Shown one piece after another: positions 15,748-23,816 of a DNA stretch of 64,000 nt. Positions within the stretch are counted from its first letter, which is position 1; every line of letters begins with the position of its first letter. The notes under the pieces are model-generated. The model worked only from the letters and a program-made list of their open reading frames with translations, was not told the DNA's origin and made no database searches. Source of the stretch: Gammaproteobacteria bacterium (GTDB lineage Bacteria; Pseudomonadota; Gammaproteobacteria; JAUZRS01); contig JAUZSP010000007.1 of NCBI GenBank assembly GCA_030949385.1, positions 193,210 through 257,209 of the forward strand, in the 5' to 3' direction. The translations under genes were made by a program, and so were the position numbers.

Positions 15748-15939
15748 CTAAACCTTGTTCGCAACGGTAAACGCTGCCTCAAGTCGATTTTCCCAATCAG
15801 CTGGGGTGTCACTGAAAGGCGGTTTCACATCCATACTGAAGTGAATCTCGCCTTTAGCACGCTGTTTAATCAGCTGCTCCAGATCTTCAAACCCTTCCAA
15901 AGCAAATTCTTGAATCAATACTTCACTCAAACACAACAT
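15748..15939 (-). CDS. Small orphan protein, 63 residues, upstream of the Cas6-like gene
   Basis: An acidic, helical protein (EVLIQEFALEGFEDLEQLI, then PPFSDTPADWENRLEAAFTV). Not recognised. Only 9 bp separate its stop from the Cas6-like start, and 21 bp separate it from the dioxygenase gene, so all three should be cotranscribed. GAGAGTG lies upstream of the ATG. It could be a protein partner of the Cas6-like enzyme, which is inference from position. Confidence 0.65.
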   Translation of the reverse strand: MLCLSEVLIQEFALEGFEDLEQLIKQRAKGEIHFSMDVKPPFSDTPADWENRLEAAFTVANKV

Positions 15940-15960
15940 TCCACACTCTCCAAAATTGTT

Positions 15961-16902
15961 TCATACCGCACTCATTTCAATAGCACGATCGTAATAACGC
16001 GCCCGATAGAGCAGCCGTTGTTGCTGCTCAGAGTTCTGAAACGAGGATCGACCATGCAAGACGTTATTGCAGATAATCCCTTGCCCTGCTTGCAAACGAA
16101 AACGCAGCAGAGCGTCGTTCTGTTCAGACATCAAGCGCCGTAAAGCCGCTTCTGCAGCCTGAGTTAGTGCATCGTGCGCCCAAATCACATGGCGCAGACG
16201 TGCGCTGTAACGCATGTGCAGATGACCGCTGGCCAAGATCGAAAAGACCGGCCCACTCTGCTCTGCCCGCAGGCAAACGCCCTTTTGCACATTCTCCGGA
16301 ATGGTCATCGCATCCGGTCGCATCAAAGCCTCAATGTACGCGGGGTTCAAGTCTCGTAACTGCAAATAAAGCAGCTCGTGATCCATTAAAAAATTTTCAC
16401 CACCCTCCGCTGCCGGTTGCACACAGTGCATCACAATGGCACGAATCTGCCGTGACACCGGGTTGTAATAGCCGTCCGTATGCCAATTCAAGCCTTTATT
16501 ACTGTAGGGGATGTACTCACCCTGAACCGCACCAGGTTTGCGCACCTGCAACGCCGTGATCGCATCGTTGTCCGCACAGAGATTGCCATCCAGACGCTCC
16601 AAACCCAGCGACAATCCCAACTGACGCACAAAGGCTTTATCACCCACCACACCGTCAGGTAACTGATAGAGCACCGCATTATTCTGCTGCAAACAGATCT
16701 TTAAACATTCTATCTCTGCTTCACTCGGCTTAAGCTGAGCAAAACAGACCAACAGTTCCTTCACCGAGTTCGCTCGACTCGACAACTTCTCTTCGCGCCA
16801 GGATTGATAAGCCAGATTATCACCCAGATTAAAAGGCGAGACCATCAATCTGCACCCAACCTCATTATTAAGGTTACAAACGGCTTGCTGCATAACCCGC
16901 AA
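15961..16902 (-). CDS. TauD/TfdA-like Fe(II) 2-oxoglutarate-dependent dioxygenase
   Basis: 313 residues. The HxD iron ligands are in LNWHTDGYYNP (about 178-188), the distal His in CNNVLHGRSSF (about 277-287) and the 2-oxoglutarate Arg in RLLYRARYYDR near 297-306. GGENFLMDHELLYL is a typical TauD-like core segment. The substrate is not evident; relatives act on taurine, betaines and other small organic acids. The start is uncertain: Met codons at positions 1, 4 and 20 are all possible. It is the first gene of the minus-strand cluster that diverges from dsrA, so its promoter lies in the same 492-bp gap. Confidence 0.82.
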   Translation of the reverse strand: MRVMQQAVCNLNNEVGCRLMVSPFNLGDNLAYQSWREEKLSSRANSVKELLVCFAQLKPSEAEIECLKICLQQNNAVLYQLPDGVVGDKAFVRQLGLSLGLERLDGNLCADNDAITALQVRKPGAVQGEYIPYSNKGLNWHTDGYYNPVSRQIRAIVMHCVQPAAEGGENFLMDHELLYLQLRDLNPAYIEALMRPDAMTIPENVQKGVCLRAEQSGPVFSILASGHLHMRYSARLRHVIWAHDALTQAAEAALRRLMSEQNDALLRFRLQAGQGIICNNVLHGRSSFQNSEQQQRLLYRARYYDRAIEMSAV

Positions 16903-17394
16903 CCACTCTCAACTTTGATGGCCAGTATTCTATTACAGCTTCTACACATTGTGACTACCCACAAGGCAAGAGACGCACAATGAAACTGAACAAACGCCAG
17001 ACCAAGAATAAAAAGGTATAAAAAAGCAGAAAAACCACCACTCTAAATTCATAAAAAAAACACAACCACCTGTTTTTAAACAAAAAAATAAAGACAGCTG
17101 CGCAAACATAAAAACACCCCCTCCTGCCCAAAACCACATCTAAAGCAGGTCTCTATATAAAAAACTTATGCCGACATATCCCCTTAGGGATAAATATCCC
17201 TCCTCATGCCACCCCATCGTGAAGGTAGCCGACACGCGCTCAGGAACCTAGACTTATCCCACCTGCTATCGGACAGCCCTGTGTGTGCTCGGTAACAGTA
17301 CAAAATAACGTTTTATTTTAAATAGCCAGGACACAGCTCGCGGGCTTTGACCGCGTCCACCAATCCTGAATCCTTAAGTTAAGGGAGATTTAGT
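16903..17394. promoter_or_regulatory. Divergent control region between the TauD-like gene and dsrA
   Basis: A 492-bp non-coding gap that must hold the dsr promoter. The clearest element is TATCCCCTTAGGGATA at 17177-17192, a near-perfect palindrome, with a further ATATCCC copy at 17194-17200. Read as two heptamers, TATCCCC-TT-AGGGATA, it has the 7-2-7 spacing of NarL/NarP-type sites, but differs from their consensus at the third base. A second palindrome, CCTTAA-G-TTAAGG (17372-17384), overlaps the dsrA ribosome binding site AAGGGAG (17381-17387). The rest is A-rich; I cannot fix -35/-10 boxes with confidence. Confidence 0.55.
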
Positions 17395-18651
17395 ATGGCT
17401 ACAAATCAGCATGACACCCCAATGCTCGACGAGTTGGAAAATGGCCCATGGCCCAGTTTCATCACCGGAATTAAACGTCTGCGTGACGAACATCCCGATG
17501 AGCGCATCAACGCCGTAACCAACGATCTGTTGGGGCAACTGGAACACTCTTACGAAACTCGTAAAGGGTATTGGAAAGGCGGCACCATGAGTGTCTTCGG
17601 TTACGGCGCAGGTATCATCCCTCGCTTTTCCGAAGTTGAAAAAGCCTTCCCTGCTTCTAAAGAGTTCCACACTCTGCGCATTCAGCCTCCACCCGGAAAC
17701 CACTACAGCACCGACATGCTGCGCCAACTGGCTAACAGTTGGGAAAAAAGCGGTTCTGGCTTGGTGACCTTCCACGGTCAAACCGGCAACATCATGTTTA
17801 TTGGTGCCAGCAGCGCCAGTACTCAAGTCTTCTTCGACGAAATCAACGACTACGGTTGGGATCTCGGCGGTGCAGGCCCTGACGTGCGTACCGGCATGTC
17901 GTGTGTTGGTGCAGCACGTTGTGAGCAGTCTTGCGTTGATGAGCAAAAAGTTCATCGCCTACTGCAAAACAACTTCACCGATGACGTTCATCGTCCCGCT
18001 CTGCCTTACAAGTTCAAGTTCAAAATTTCCGGTTGTCCTAATGACTGCCAGAACTCCATTGAGCGTTCTGATTTCTCCGTCATTGGTACTTGGCGTGATG
18101 AGATGAAAGTGGATCAGGAAGCCTTCAAAGGCTACATGAGCACCAAAGGTCGTGAGTACATCATCGACAACGTCATCAGCCGTTGCCCTACCGATGCACT
18201 GGCACTGAACGACGACGACACCCTCAACGTCAACAACCGCGATTGTGTTCGCTGCATGCATTGCTTGAATGTTATGCCTAAAGCCCTCTCTCCTGGAGAT
18301 GACAAAGGCGTGATCATCAGCATGGGCGGCAAACGTACCCTGAAAATCGGTGATTTGATGGGCACGGTCATCATCCCGTTCAAAAAACTGGAAACCGAAG
18401 ACGACTATGAAACATTAGTTGAGTTGGCTGAAGAGGTCATCGACTTCTGGGCTGAGAACGGTCTTGAGCACGAACGTTGTGGTGAAATGATCGAGCGTAT
18501 CGGTCTGGCCAACTTCCTTGAAGGCATCGATGTTGATGTTGATCCGAATATGATCAACAGCCCACGCCAAAGCTCCTACGTTCGTATGGACGATTGGGAC
18601 GAACAAGCCGAGAAGTGGTTCGTACGTCAAGCGGAAAAAGAAGCCAGCTAA
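17395..18651 (+). CDS. dsrA: DsrA, reverse dissimilatory sulfite reductase alpha subunit
   Basis: 418 residues, normal for DsrA. With DsrB it forms the cytoplasmic alpha2beta2 enzyme that here oxidises sulfane sulfur delivered by DsrC toward sulfite. The sirohaem-[4Fe-4S] ligands are visible as Cys170 and Cys176 (CVGAARC) and Cys214 and Cys218 (GCPNDC). A ferredoxin insert carries CPTDA and CVRCMHCLNVMP around 264-298. AAGGGAG lies 8 bp before the ATG. The operon gene content (dsrEFH, dsrL) shows the oxidative direction. A 9-bp hairpin follows the gene before dsrB. Confidence 0.98.
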   Translation: MATNQHDTPMLDELENGPWPSFITGIKRLRDEHPDERINAVTNDLLGQLEHSYETRKGYWKGGTMSVFGYGAGIIPRFSEVEKAFPASKEFHTLRIQPPPGNHYSTDMLRQLANSWEKSGSGLVTFHGQTGNIMFIGASSASTQVFFDEINDYGWDLGGAGPDVRTGMSCVGAARCEQSCVDEQKVHRLLQNNFTDDVHRPALPYKFKFKISGCPNDCQNSIERSDFSVIGTWRDEMKVDQEAFKGYMSTKGREYIIDNVISRCPTDALALNDDDTLNVNNRDCVRCMHCLNVMPKALSPGDDKGVIISMGGKRTLKIGDLMGTVIIPFKKLETEDDYETLVELAEEVIDFWAENGLEHERCGEMIERIGLANFLEGIDVDVDPNMINSPRQSSYVRMDDWDEQAEKWFVRQAEKEAS

Positions 18652-18666
18652 ACGCAGGCTCAGAAC

Positions 18667-18689
18667 GAGAAGGTGGATCACACCTTCTC
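18667..18689 (+). other. Stem-loop between dsrA and dsrB
   Basis: GAGAAGGTG-GATCA-CACCTTCTC, a perfect 9-bp stem with 5-nt loop, lies in the 85-bp gap. The next bases are CTCTCCG, and a T-rich stretch starts only after TTTATTCGG, so it is not a typical terminator. It could protect the dsrA 3' end or be a processing site. Confidence 0.55.
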
Positions 18690-18736
18690 CTCTCCGTTTA
18701 TTCGGTTTTTAACCCCCACATATTTCAGGAGTTATC

Positions 18737-19813
18737 ATGGCTAAAGCAACACCTCGCTCTCCTATCGAGTCCGGTTGTCCGGACGCATTCCAGTATATGC
18801 ATCCCATGATGCGTAAACACTACGGTAACTGGGCATACCACGAAGATCCACAGCCTGGCGTGCTACTGCACGTTGCGCACGGTGGTGACAAAATTTGGAC
18901 CATCAAAGTCGGCACCCAACGTATTCTGGATGTCTTCACCATTCGCAAATTATGCGACATCGGTGATGAATTCGCTGAAGGTCACATTCGTTTCACCCTG
19001 CGTTCCAACTTGGAATACATGGTCACCGACGAAGCCAAAGTCCAACCTCTGATCGAAGCCATCGAAGCCGAAGGTTTTGTGGTCGGTGGAACACGTAACT
19101 CCGTGACCACTCTGTCTCACACCCAAGGTTGGTTGCATTGTGATATTCCTGCCACCGATGCTTCTGGTGTTGTGAAATCCATGATGGATGAGCTGATTGG
19201 TGAGTTTAAAGCGTGGAATATGCCTAACCGCGTACACATGACCACCTCTTGCTGCCAAATCAACTGCGGTGGTCAAGGCGACATCGCGATCAACGTTCAG
19301 CACACCAAGCCACCGAAGATTAACCATAATCTGGTTGCCAACGTTTGTGAACGTCCTTCGGTTGTTGCTCGTTGCCCTGTGGCTGCTATTCGTCCTGCAA
19401 TGGTCAATGGTAAGCCGTCTTTGGAAGTCGATGAGAAGAAATGCATCTGTTGTGGTGCCTGTTTCCCACCTTGTCCTCCGATGCAGATCAATGATCCAGA
19501 GCACAGTAAACTGGCTATCTGGGTGGGTGGTAATCACTCCAACGCACGTGGCAAACCGACCTTCCAAAAATTGGTTGCTGCCGGTATCCCCAACAACCCC
19601 CCTCGCTGGCCTGAAGCAACGGCCATCGTGAAGAAAATCCTCAGTGTCTACAAAGAAGACGCCAAAGATTGGGAGCGCATCAACGAGTGGGTTGAACGCA
19701 TTGGCTGGCCTCGTTTCTTCGAAAAAACCGGTCTGCCCTTCACGAAATACCACATCGATAACTGGCGTGGTTCGCGTGCGAGCTTAAACTCCTCTGCACA
19801 CATTCGTTTCTAA
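18737..19813 (+). CDS. dsrB: DsrB, reverse dissimilatory sulfite reductase beta subunit
   Basis: 358 residues. It shares the sulfite reductase fold with DsrA and binds the catalytically active sirohaem. Cysteine ligands are seen in TTSCCQINCGG (Cys172, Cys173, Cys177) and CERPSVVARC (Cys204, Cys213). A ferredoxin domain follows with CICCGACFPPCPP (about 236-248). AGGAG lies before the ATG. Partner of DsrA in the alpha2beta2 core; the DsrC C-terminal arm inserts between the subunits. Confidence 0.98.
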   Translation: MAKATPRSPIESGCPDAFQYMHPMMRKHYGNWAYHEDPQPGVLLHVAHGGDKIWTIKVGTQRILDVFTIRKLCDIGDEFAEGHIRFTLRSNLEYMVTDEAKVQPLIEAIEAEGFVVGGTRNSVTTLSHTQGWLHCDIPATDASGVVKSMMDELIGEFKAWNMPNRVHMTTSCCQINCGGQGDIAINVQHTKPPKINHNLVANVCERPSVVARCPVAAIRPAMVNGKPSLEVDEKKCICCGACFPPCPPMQINDPEHSKLAIWVGGNHSNARGKPTFQKLVAAGIPNNPPRWPEATAIVKKILSVYKEDAKDWERINEWVERIGWPRFFEKTGLPFTKYHIDNWRGSRASLNSSAHIRF

Positions 19814-19827
19814 GACAGGGTTTATCG

Positions 19828-20220
19828 ATGAAATTCGGAATCATGATCAACGAAGGGCCTTACAACCATCAAGCGGCTGACAGCGCGTATCAATTCGCCA
19901 AAGCCGCTCTGGAAAAAGGCCATGAAATCTTTCGTGTTTTTTTCTACCACGATGGTGTCAACAACGCGACTCGTCTGGCGGTTCCACCGCAAGACGACCG
20001 TAACGTGACCAAAATGTGGCAGGAGTTGGCGGAAGCGCACAAGCTTGATCTCGTCGTCTGTATTGCTGCGGCTCAACGCCGTGGCATCCTCGATGCAGAT
20101 GAAGCAAAACGTCAAGGCAAAGATGCCGATAACATCGCCTCCGGTTTTCGTATCTCCGGTCTGGGTCAGCTGATTGAAGCAGGCATTCAGGCGGATCGTT
20201 TACTGGTCTTTGGTGATTAA
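19828..20220 (+). CDS. dsrE: DsrE, sulfurtransferase subunit of DsrEFH
   Basis: 130 residues of the DsrE/TusD fold. Cys78 (LDLVVCIAAAQRRG) is at the same position as the essential persulfide-carrying Cys78 of Allochromatium DsrE. DsrEFH is a cytoplasmic hexamer that hands sulfane sulfur to DsrC. The gene lies 14 bp after dsrB and 11 bp before dsrF. The presence of dsrEFH marks the sulfur-oxidising version of the pathway. Confidence 0.97.
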   Translation: MKFGIMINEGPYNHQAADSAYQFAKAALEKGHEIFRVFFYHDGVNNATRLAVPPQDDRNVTKMWQELAEAHKLDLVVCIAAAQRRGILDADEAKRQGKDADNIASGFRISGLGQLIEAGIQADRLLVFGD

Positions 20221-20231
20221 AGGAGCCTCTT

Positions 20232-20639
20232 ATGTCTACGATTAAAAAGTTTTTCTACGTTAACAGAAAAGCGCCTTACGGCACTGTTTACGCTCTGGAA
20301 TCATTGGAGGTGGTACTGATTGGTGCCGCTTTCGAACAAGACGTCACCTTGGCGTTTATCGACGACGGCGTATATCAGTTGATGAAAAACCAGAGCACCG
20401 CAGGAATTGGCATGAAAAACTTCTCGCCAACCTACAAAGCGCTCGGTGATTACGACGTCACCAAACTGTACGTCGAAAAAGAGTCTCTGGAAGCGCGAGG
20501 CCTGACCATTGATGATCTGATGGATCTAAAATGGGAAGATGAAGATGACGACTGGGCAGAAAGAGATTCTATCCGCCTGGTCACCTCCGCCGAACTTGCT
20601 GACATCATGTCTGAGCAAGACGTGGTCTTGAGCTTCTAA
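20232..20639 (+). CDS. dsrF: DsrF, structural subunit of DsrEFH
   Basis: 135 residues of the DsrF/TusC fold, beginning MSTIKKFFYVNRKAPYGTVY. The protein contains no cysteine at all, in keeping with a structural rather than sulfur-carrying role. An acidic segment (WEDEDDDWAE) lies near 101-110. AGGAG is 7 bp upstream of the ATG. It assembles with DsrE and DsrH. Confidence 0.96.
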   Translation: MSTIKKFFYVNRKAPYGTVYALESLEVVLIGAAFEQDVTLAFIDDGVYQLMKNQSTAGIGMKNFSPTYKALGDYDVTKLYVEKESLEARGLTIDDLMDLKWEDEDDDWAERDSIRLVTSAELADIMSEQDVVLSF

Positions 20640-20652
20640 GGGGTATTGAAAA

Positions 20653-20961
20653 ATGGCGATGTTACACACCGTTAATAAATCCTCTTTTGATCGCAACACC
20701 TTTGAAAGTTGCTTGCGCTTGGCAAAAGAGGGTTCTTCCGTACTTCTCATCGAAGACGGCGTTTATGCAGCAATGAAAAACACCACCGCTGCCGAAAAAA
20801 TCAACAGTGCAATGGGCACGCTGACTTTTTATGTTCTCGGTCCAGACATGGACGCTCGTGGAATAAAAGCAGACGCACTCATCGACGGCTTTAAGGTTGT
20901 GGACTACAACGGCTTTGTGGATCTTTCCATCGAGCACGACAGCGTACAATCTTGGCTTTAA
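20653..20961 (+). CDS. dsrH: DsrH, subunit of DsrEFH
   Basis: 102 residues of the DsrH/TusB fold. Cys20 (FESCLRLAKEG) matches the conserved Cys20 of the characterised DsrH. It ends DSVQSWL. The gene begins 13 bp after dsrF, with GGGG upstream of the ATG. Third subunit of the relay that feeds DsrC. Confidence 0.96.
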   Translation: MAMLHTVNKSSFDRNTFESCLRLAKEGSSVLLIEDGVYAAMKNTTAAEKINSAMGTLTFYVLGPDMDARGIKADALIDGFKVVDYNGFVDLSIEHDSVQSWL

Positions 20962-21010
20962 ATTTAACCCAATTTGAGATTACCTCGGTAGTCTCTAGGA
21001 GAATAAACAC

Positions 21011-21343
21011 ATGGCTATTGAACTGAATGGCAAGACTTACGACACCGACGAAGAAGGCTACTTAGCGGATCTGTCCCAGTGGGACGAAGATATCGCAGCT
21101 GAAATGGCTCGTCTGGATGACGCAGAACTGACCTCCGCTCACTGGGAAGTGATGAACTTTCTGCGCGAATACTACGAAGAGTACCAAATTGCTCCCGCAG
21201 TTCGCGTTTTGACCAAAGCGATTGGCAAAAAACTGGGCAAAGACAAAGGCAACAGCAAGTACCTGTACGAGTTGTTTCCTTACGGTCCTGCTAAGCAAGC
21301 CTGTAAATATTCTGGCCTGCCTAAGCCTACCGGTTGCGTGTAA
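21011..21343 (+). CDS. dsrC: DsrC, canonical two-cysteine sulfur carrier
   Basis: 110 residues. The flexible C-terminal arm reads ACKYSGLPKPTGCV and carries both functional cysteines, Cys98 and the penultimate Cys109, spaced by ten residues. DsrC takes sulfur from DsrEFH, presents it to DsrAB and, in disulfide or trisulfide form, exchanges electrons with DsrMKJOP. TAGGAG precedes the ATG. It is the only one of three DsrC-family proteins in the window with both cysteines. A strong hairpin follows the gene. Confidence 0.98.
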   Translation: MAIELNGKTYDTDEEGYLADLSQWDEDIAAEMARLDDAELTSAHWEVMNFLREYYEEYQIAPAVRVLTKAIGKKLGKDKGNSKYLYELFPYGPAKQACKYSGLPKPTGCV

Positions 21344-21357
21344 CACTGCGCTGCCTA

Positions 21358-21379
21358 AGTGGGGGACTCTTCCCCCACT
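21358..21379 (+). terminator. Terminator-like hairpin after dsrC
   Basis: AGTGGGGGA-CTCT-TCCCCCACT, a perfect 9-bp stem with a tetraloop, is followed by GTTTTCATTA. Since dsrM to dsrR continue downstream, it probably acts as a partial terminator or 3' stabiliser that raises dsrC (and upstream) transcript levels over the membrane genes. Confidence 0.6.
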
Positions 21380-21427
21380 GTTTTCATTACTGTCTTTAAA
21401 ATTTTACACCTGAGGAGTTTCAGGAGC

Positions 21428-22168
21428 ATGCTTCTGTCTGTCTTGTTCACAATTTTGTTCTACGCCGCAGCCCTTATTTTCTTTGTCGGTGTGGGTAACA
21501 AGATCTATCAATATGCCTCCACTCCTGCTCCATTAAAAATTCCGACCACACCGGCTCCGGTGACTCGTGGTGGTGTGGTCTTGCGCATGTTGCGCGAAGT
21601 GACGCTGTTTGAGAGCCTGTTTAAAGCCAATAAATGGATCTGGCTGTTTGGCTGGTTGTTCCATGTGGCACTGGCGCTGATCGTCATTCGCCATCTGCGT
21701 TATTTTACCGACCCTGTTTGGCCTCTGGTTGAGATGCTGCAACCGTTCGGTAAATACGCCGCCTTTGCCATGTTGGCCGGTTTAGCCGGTCTCTGGGCCC
21801 GTCGCTTCTTGGTTGACCGGGTGCGTTACATCTCAGCCCCTTCCGATCACCTGATGCTGGCGCTGCTGATCGGCATCGGCATCAGCGGCGTGATGATGAA
21901 ATTTGTCTCACACACCGACATCGTGGCGGTCAAAGTGTTCTTTATGGGCTTGATGTCCTTTGACTTCAGCCACCCGCTGCCCGCTGACGTGCCTTTGATC
22001 GTGCATTTGTCACTGGTGGCACTGCTGGCGATCATCTTCCCCTTTAGCAAGTTGCTGCACGCCCCCGGCGTGTTCTTTAGCCCCAGCCGCAACCAGGTGG
22101 ACAATCCACGTGAAAAACGCCATCTGGCGCCTTGGGCAGCCGAACTTGAAGCCGGTGAAAAGCGCTAA
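21428..22168 (+). CDS. dsrM: DsrM, haem b membrane subunit of DsrMKJOP
   Basis: 246 residues from ATG 21428, preceded by CAGGAGC; the frame is open from 21359 but that region is the dsrC hairpin. It has about five membrane helices and resembles the NarI gamma subunit. Candidate haem-ligand histidines lie in LFHVALALIVIRHLR (about 77-91) and later helices. DsrM passes electrons between DsrK and the quinone pool. It is followed 43 bp later by dsrK. Confidence 0.94.
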   Translation: MLLSVLFTILFYAAALIFFVGVGNKIYQYASTPAPLKIPTTPAPVTRGGVVLRMLREVTLFESLFKANKWIWLFGWLFHVALALIVIRHLRYFTDPVWPLVEMLQPFGKYAAFAMLAGLAGLWARRFLVDRVRYISAPSDHLMLALLIGIGISGVMMKFVSHTDIVAVKVFFMGLMSFDFSHPLPADVPLIVHLSLVALLAIIFPFSKLLHAPGVFFSPSRNQVDNPREKRHLAPWAAELEAGEKR

Positions 22169-22211
22169 GCGCCTTCACCGCAGAGCCTCAATAAACGACT
22201 AGGAGCAGCAC

Positions 22212-23750
22212 GTGGCCAATTTTGAAACACCTGAATTTAGAGAATACCCCATCATTCCCAAGCTGCAAGAGGGAACGATGGCGCACAGCAAACCCTTTAT
22301 CTCACGCGTGCCTTTTCAGGAGCCTTTGGGTTTTCCTGACGAATTAGTGGACAACTGGCAAGAGAAAGCCATCGCAAAAATCGGTGAGCTAAAAGGCAAA
22401 TACCGTGGTTTACAGGTCTACCTTGACTCCTGCGTCAAGTGTGGCGCGTGTACCGATAAGTGCCACTACTACCTTGGCACCAACGATCCGAAAAACATGC
22501 CGGTGGCACGTCAGGATCTGTTCCGCAGTGTCTATCGTCGTTATTACACCGTGGCTGGCAAATATTTCCCCAAACTGGTGGGCGCGAAAGATCTGACCAA
22601 AGAGGTGCTGGACGACTGGTACAGCTACTTCCACCAGTGCTCACAGTGTCGCCGCTGTTCGGTGTTTTGCCCCTACGGCATTGATACCGCCGAAATCTCC
22701 ATGGCGGCGCGTGACGTAATGAACCACATCGGTGTCGGGCAAAAATACTGCAACGAGATCATTGCCAAGGTTTATAAGATTGGCAACAACCTCGGTCTGC
22801 CCGAACCCGCTCTGCTGGATACGTTGGAAGGTCTGGAAGAAGACATCGAAGACGAAACCGGCGTAGCAGTCAAACTGCCACTGGATCAAAAAGGCGCAGA
22901 CGTGCTGCTGGTCACCCCTTCCGCTGATTTTTTTGCCGAACCTCATGTTGATGGTTTAATGGGCTACGCCAAAGTGTTCCACGAAGCGGGCATCAGCTGG
23001 ACCCTCAGCTCCTACGCCTCAGAAGGTGCCAACTTCGGCATGTTCATCGGCAACTACGACAACATGCGCAAAATTTCACTGCGCATTCGTAAAGCAGCCC
23101 AAGATCTGGGCGTGAAACGCATCGTCTTTGGCGAGTGCGGCCATGCGTGGCGCGTCGGTTACAGCTTCCTCAACACCTTGGCAGGACCGTTTGATTTCTT
23201 GGATCAACGTTACCCTGTACCACAGCACATTCTTGAAGTGACCCACGGGCTGCTGCAAGAGGGCAAGCTGCGCATGAATCCGGCGGTCAACGATCACATG
23301 ACCTTGACCTTCCATGATTCCTGCAACGTGGCACGCGCCAGTCGCATGGGCGACAAACCCGGCGGCCAATTCACCTTCCCACGGGATGTGATCAAAGCCG
23401 CCTGCAATAACTATTACGACATGGATCCCACCACCACCCATCAGAACACCTTCTGTTGTGGCGGTGGCGGCGGTCTGTTAACCGATGATCTGCTTGAGCT
23501 GCGGGTTAAAGGTGCTCTCCCACGAATGGAAGCTTTGAAAGAAGTAACCGAGGAGAAAAAAGTAACTCACATGGCGGCTATTTGCGCCATCTGTAAAAGC
23601 CAGTTCAGCAAAATGCTGCCCTACTACGGCTTCGAGATGGATCAAATTGTCAGTGTTCACCAACTGGTGAGCTCTGCGCTGGTGATGAAAGGCAGTGAAC
23701 AAGAAGCAGAACTCGACGCAATTGAAACAGATAACGGTGAAGCCGCCTAA
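22212..23750 (+). CDS. dsrK: DsrK, HdrD-like iron-sulfur subunit of DsrMKJOP
   Basis: 512 residues, GTG start at 22212 with AGGAGC 6 bp upstream. Two [4Fe-4S] motifs are seen, CVKCGACTDKC (about 74-84) and CSQCRRCSVFC (about 139-149). Two HdrD-type CCG domains follow, including GECGHAW and CCGGGG, which bind the special catalytic cluster. DsrK faces the cytoplasm and is thought to act on DsrC, reducing or oxidising its cysteines, with electrons to DsrM. Length and motifs are normal. Confidence 0.97.
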   Translation: MANFETPEFREYPIIPKLQEGTMAHSKPFISRVPFQEPLGFPDELVDNWQEKAIAKIGELKGKYRGLQVYLDSCVKCGACTDKCHYYLGTNDPKNMPVARQDLFRSVYRRYYTVAGKYFPKLVGAKDLTKEVLDDWYSYFHQCSQCRRCSVFCPYGIDTAEISMAARDVMNHIGVGQKYCNEIIAKVYKIGNNLGLPEPALLDTLEGLEEDIEDETGVAVKLPLDQKGADVLLVTPSADFFAEPHVDGLMGYAKVFHEAGISWTLSSYASEGANFGMFIGNYDNMRKISLRIRKAAQDLGVKRIVFGECGHAWRVGYSFLNTLAGPFDFLDQRYPVPQHILEVTHGLLQEGKLRMNPAVNDHMTLTFHDSCNVARASRMGDKPGGQFTFPRDVIKAACNNYYDMDPTTTHQNTFCCGGGGGLLTDDLLELRVKGALPRMEALKEVTEEKKVTHMAAICAICKSQFSKMLPYYGFEMDQIVSVHQLVSSALVMKGSEQEAELDAIETDNGEAA

Positions 23751-23816
23751 ACGGCGCTTCACTTGTACCTTATTTACACAATTTAAAGATTAAACAGACC
23801 TCACAGGAGGACGGGC

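Noticed and set aside
18950-19753. 267-codon minus-strand frame across dsrB
   Set aside because: Antisense shadow of a conserved gene; no start signal or recognisable domain.
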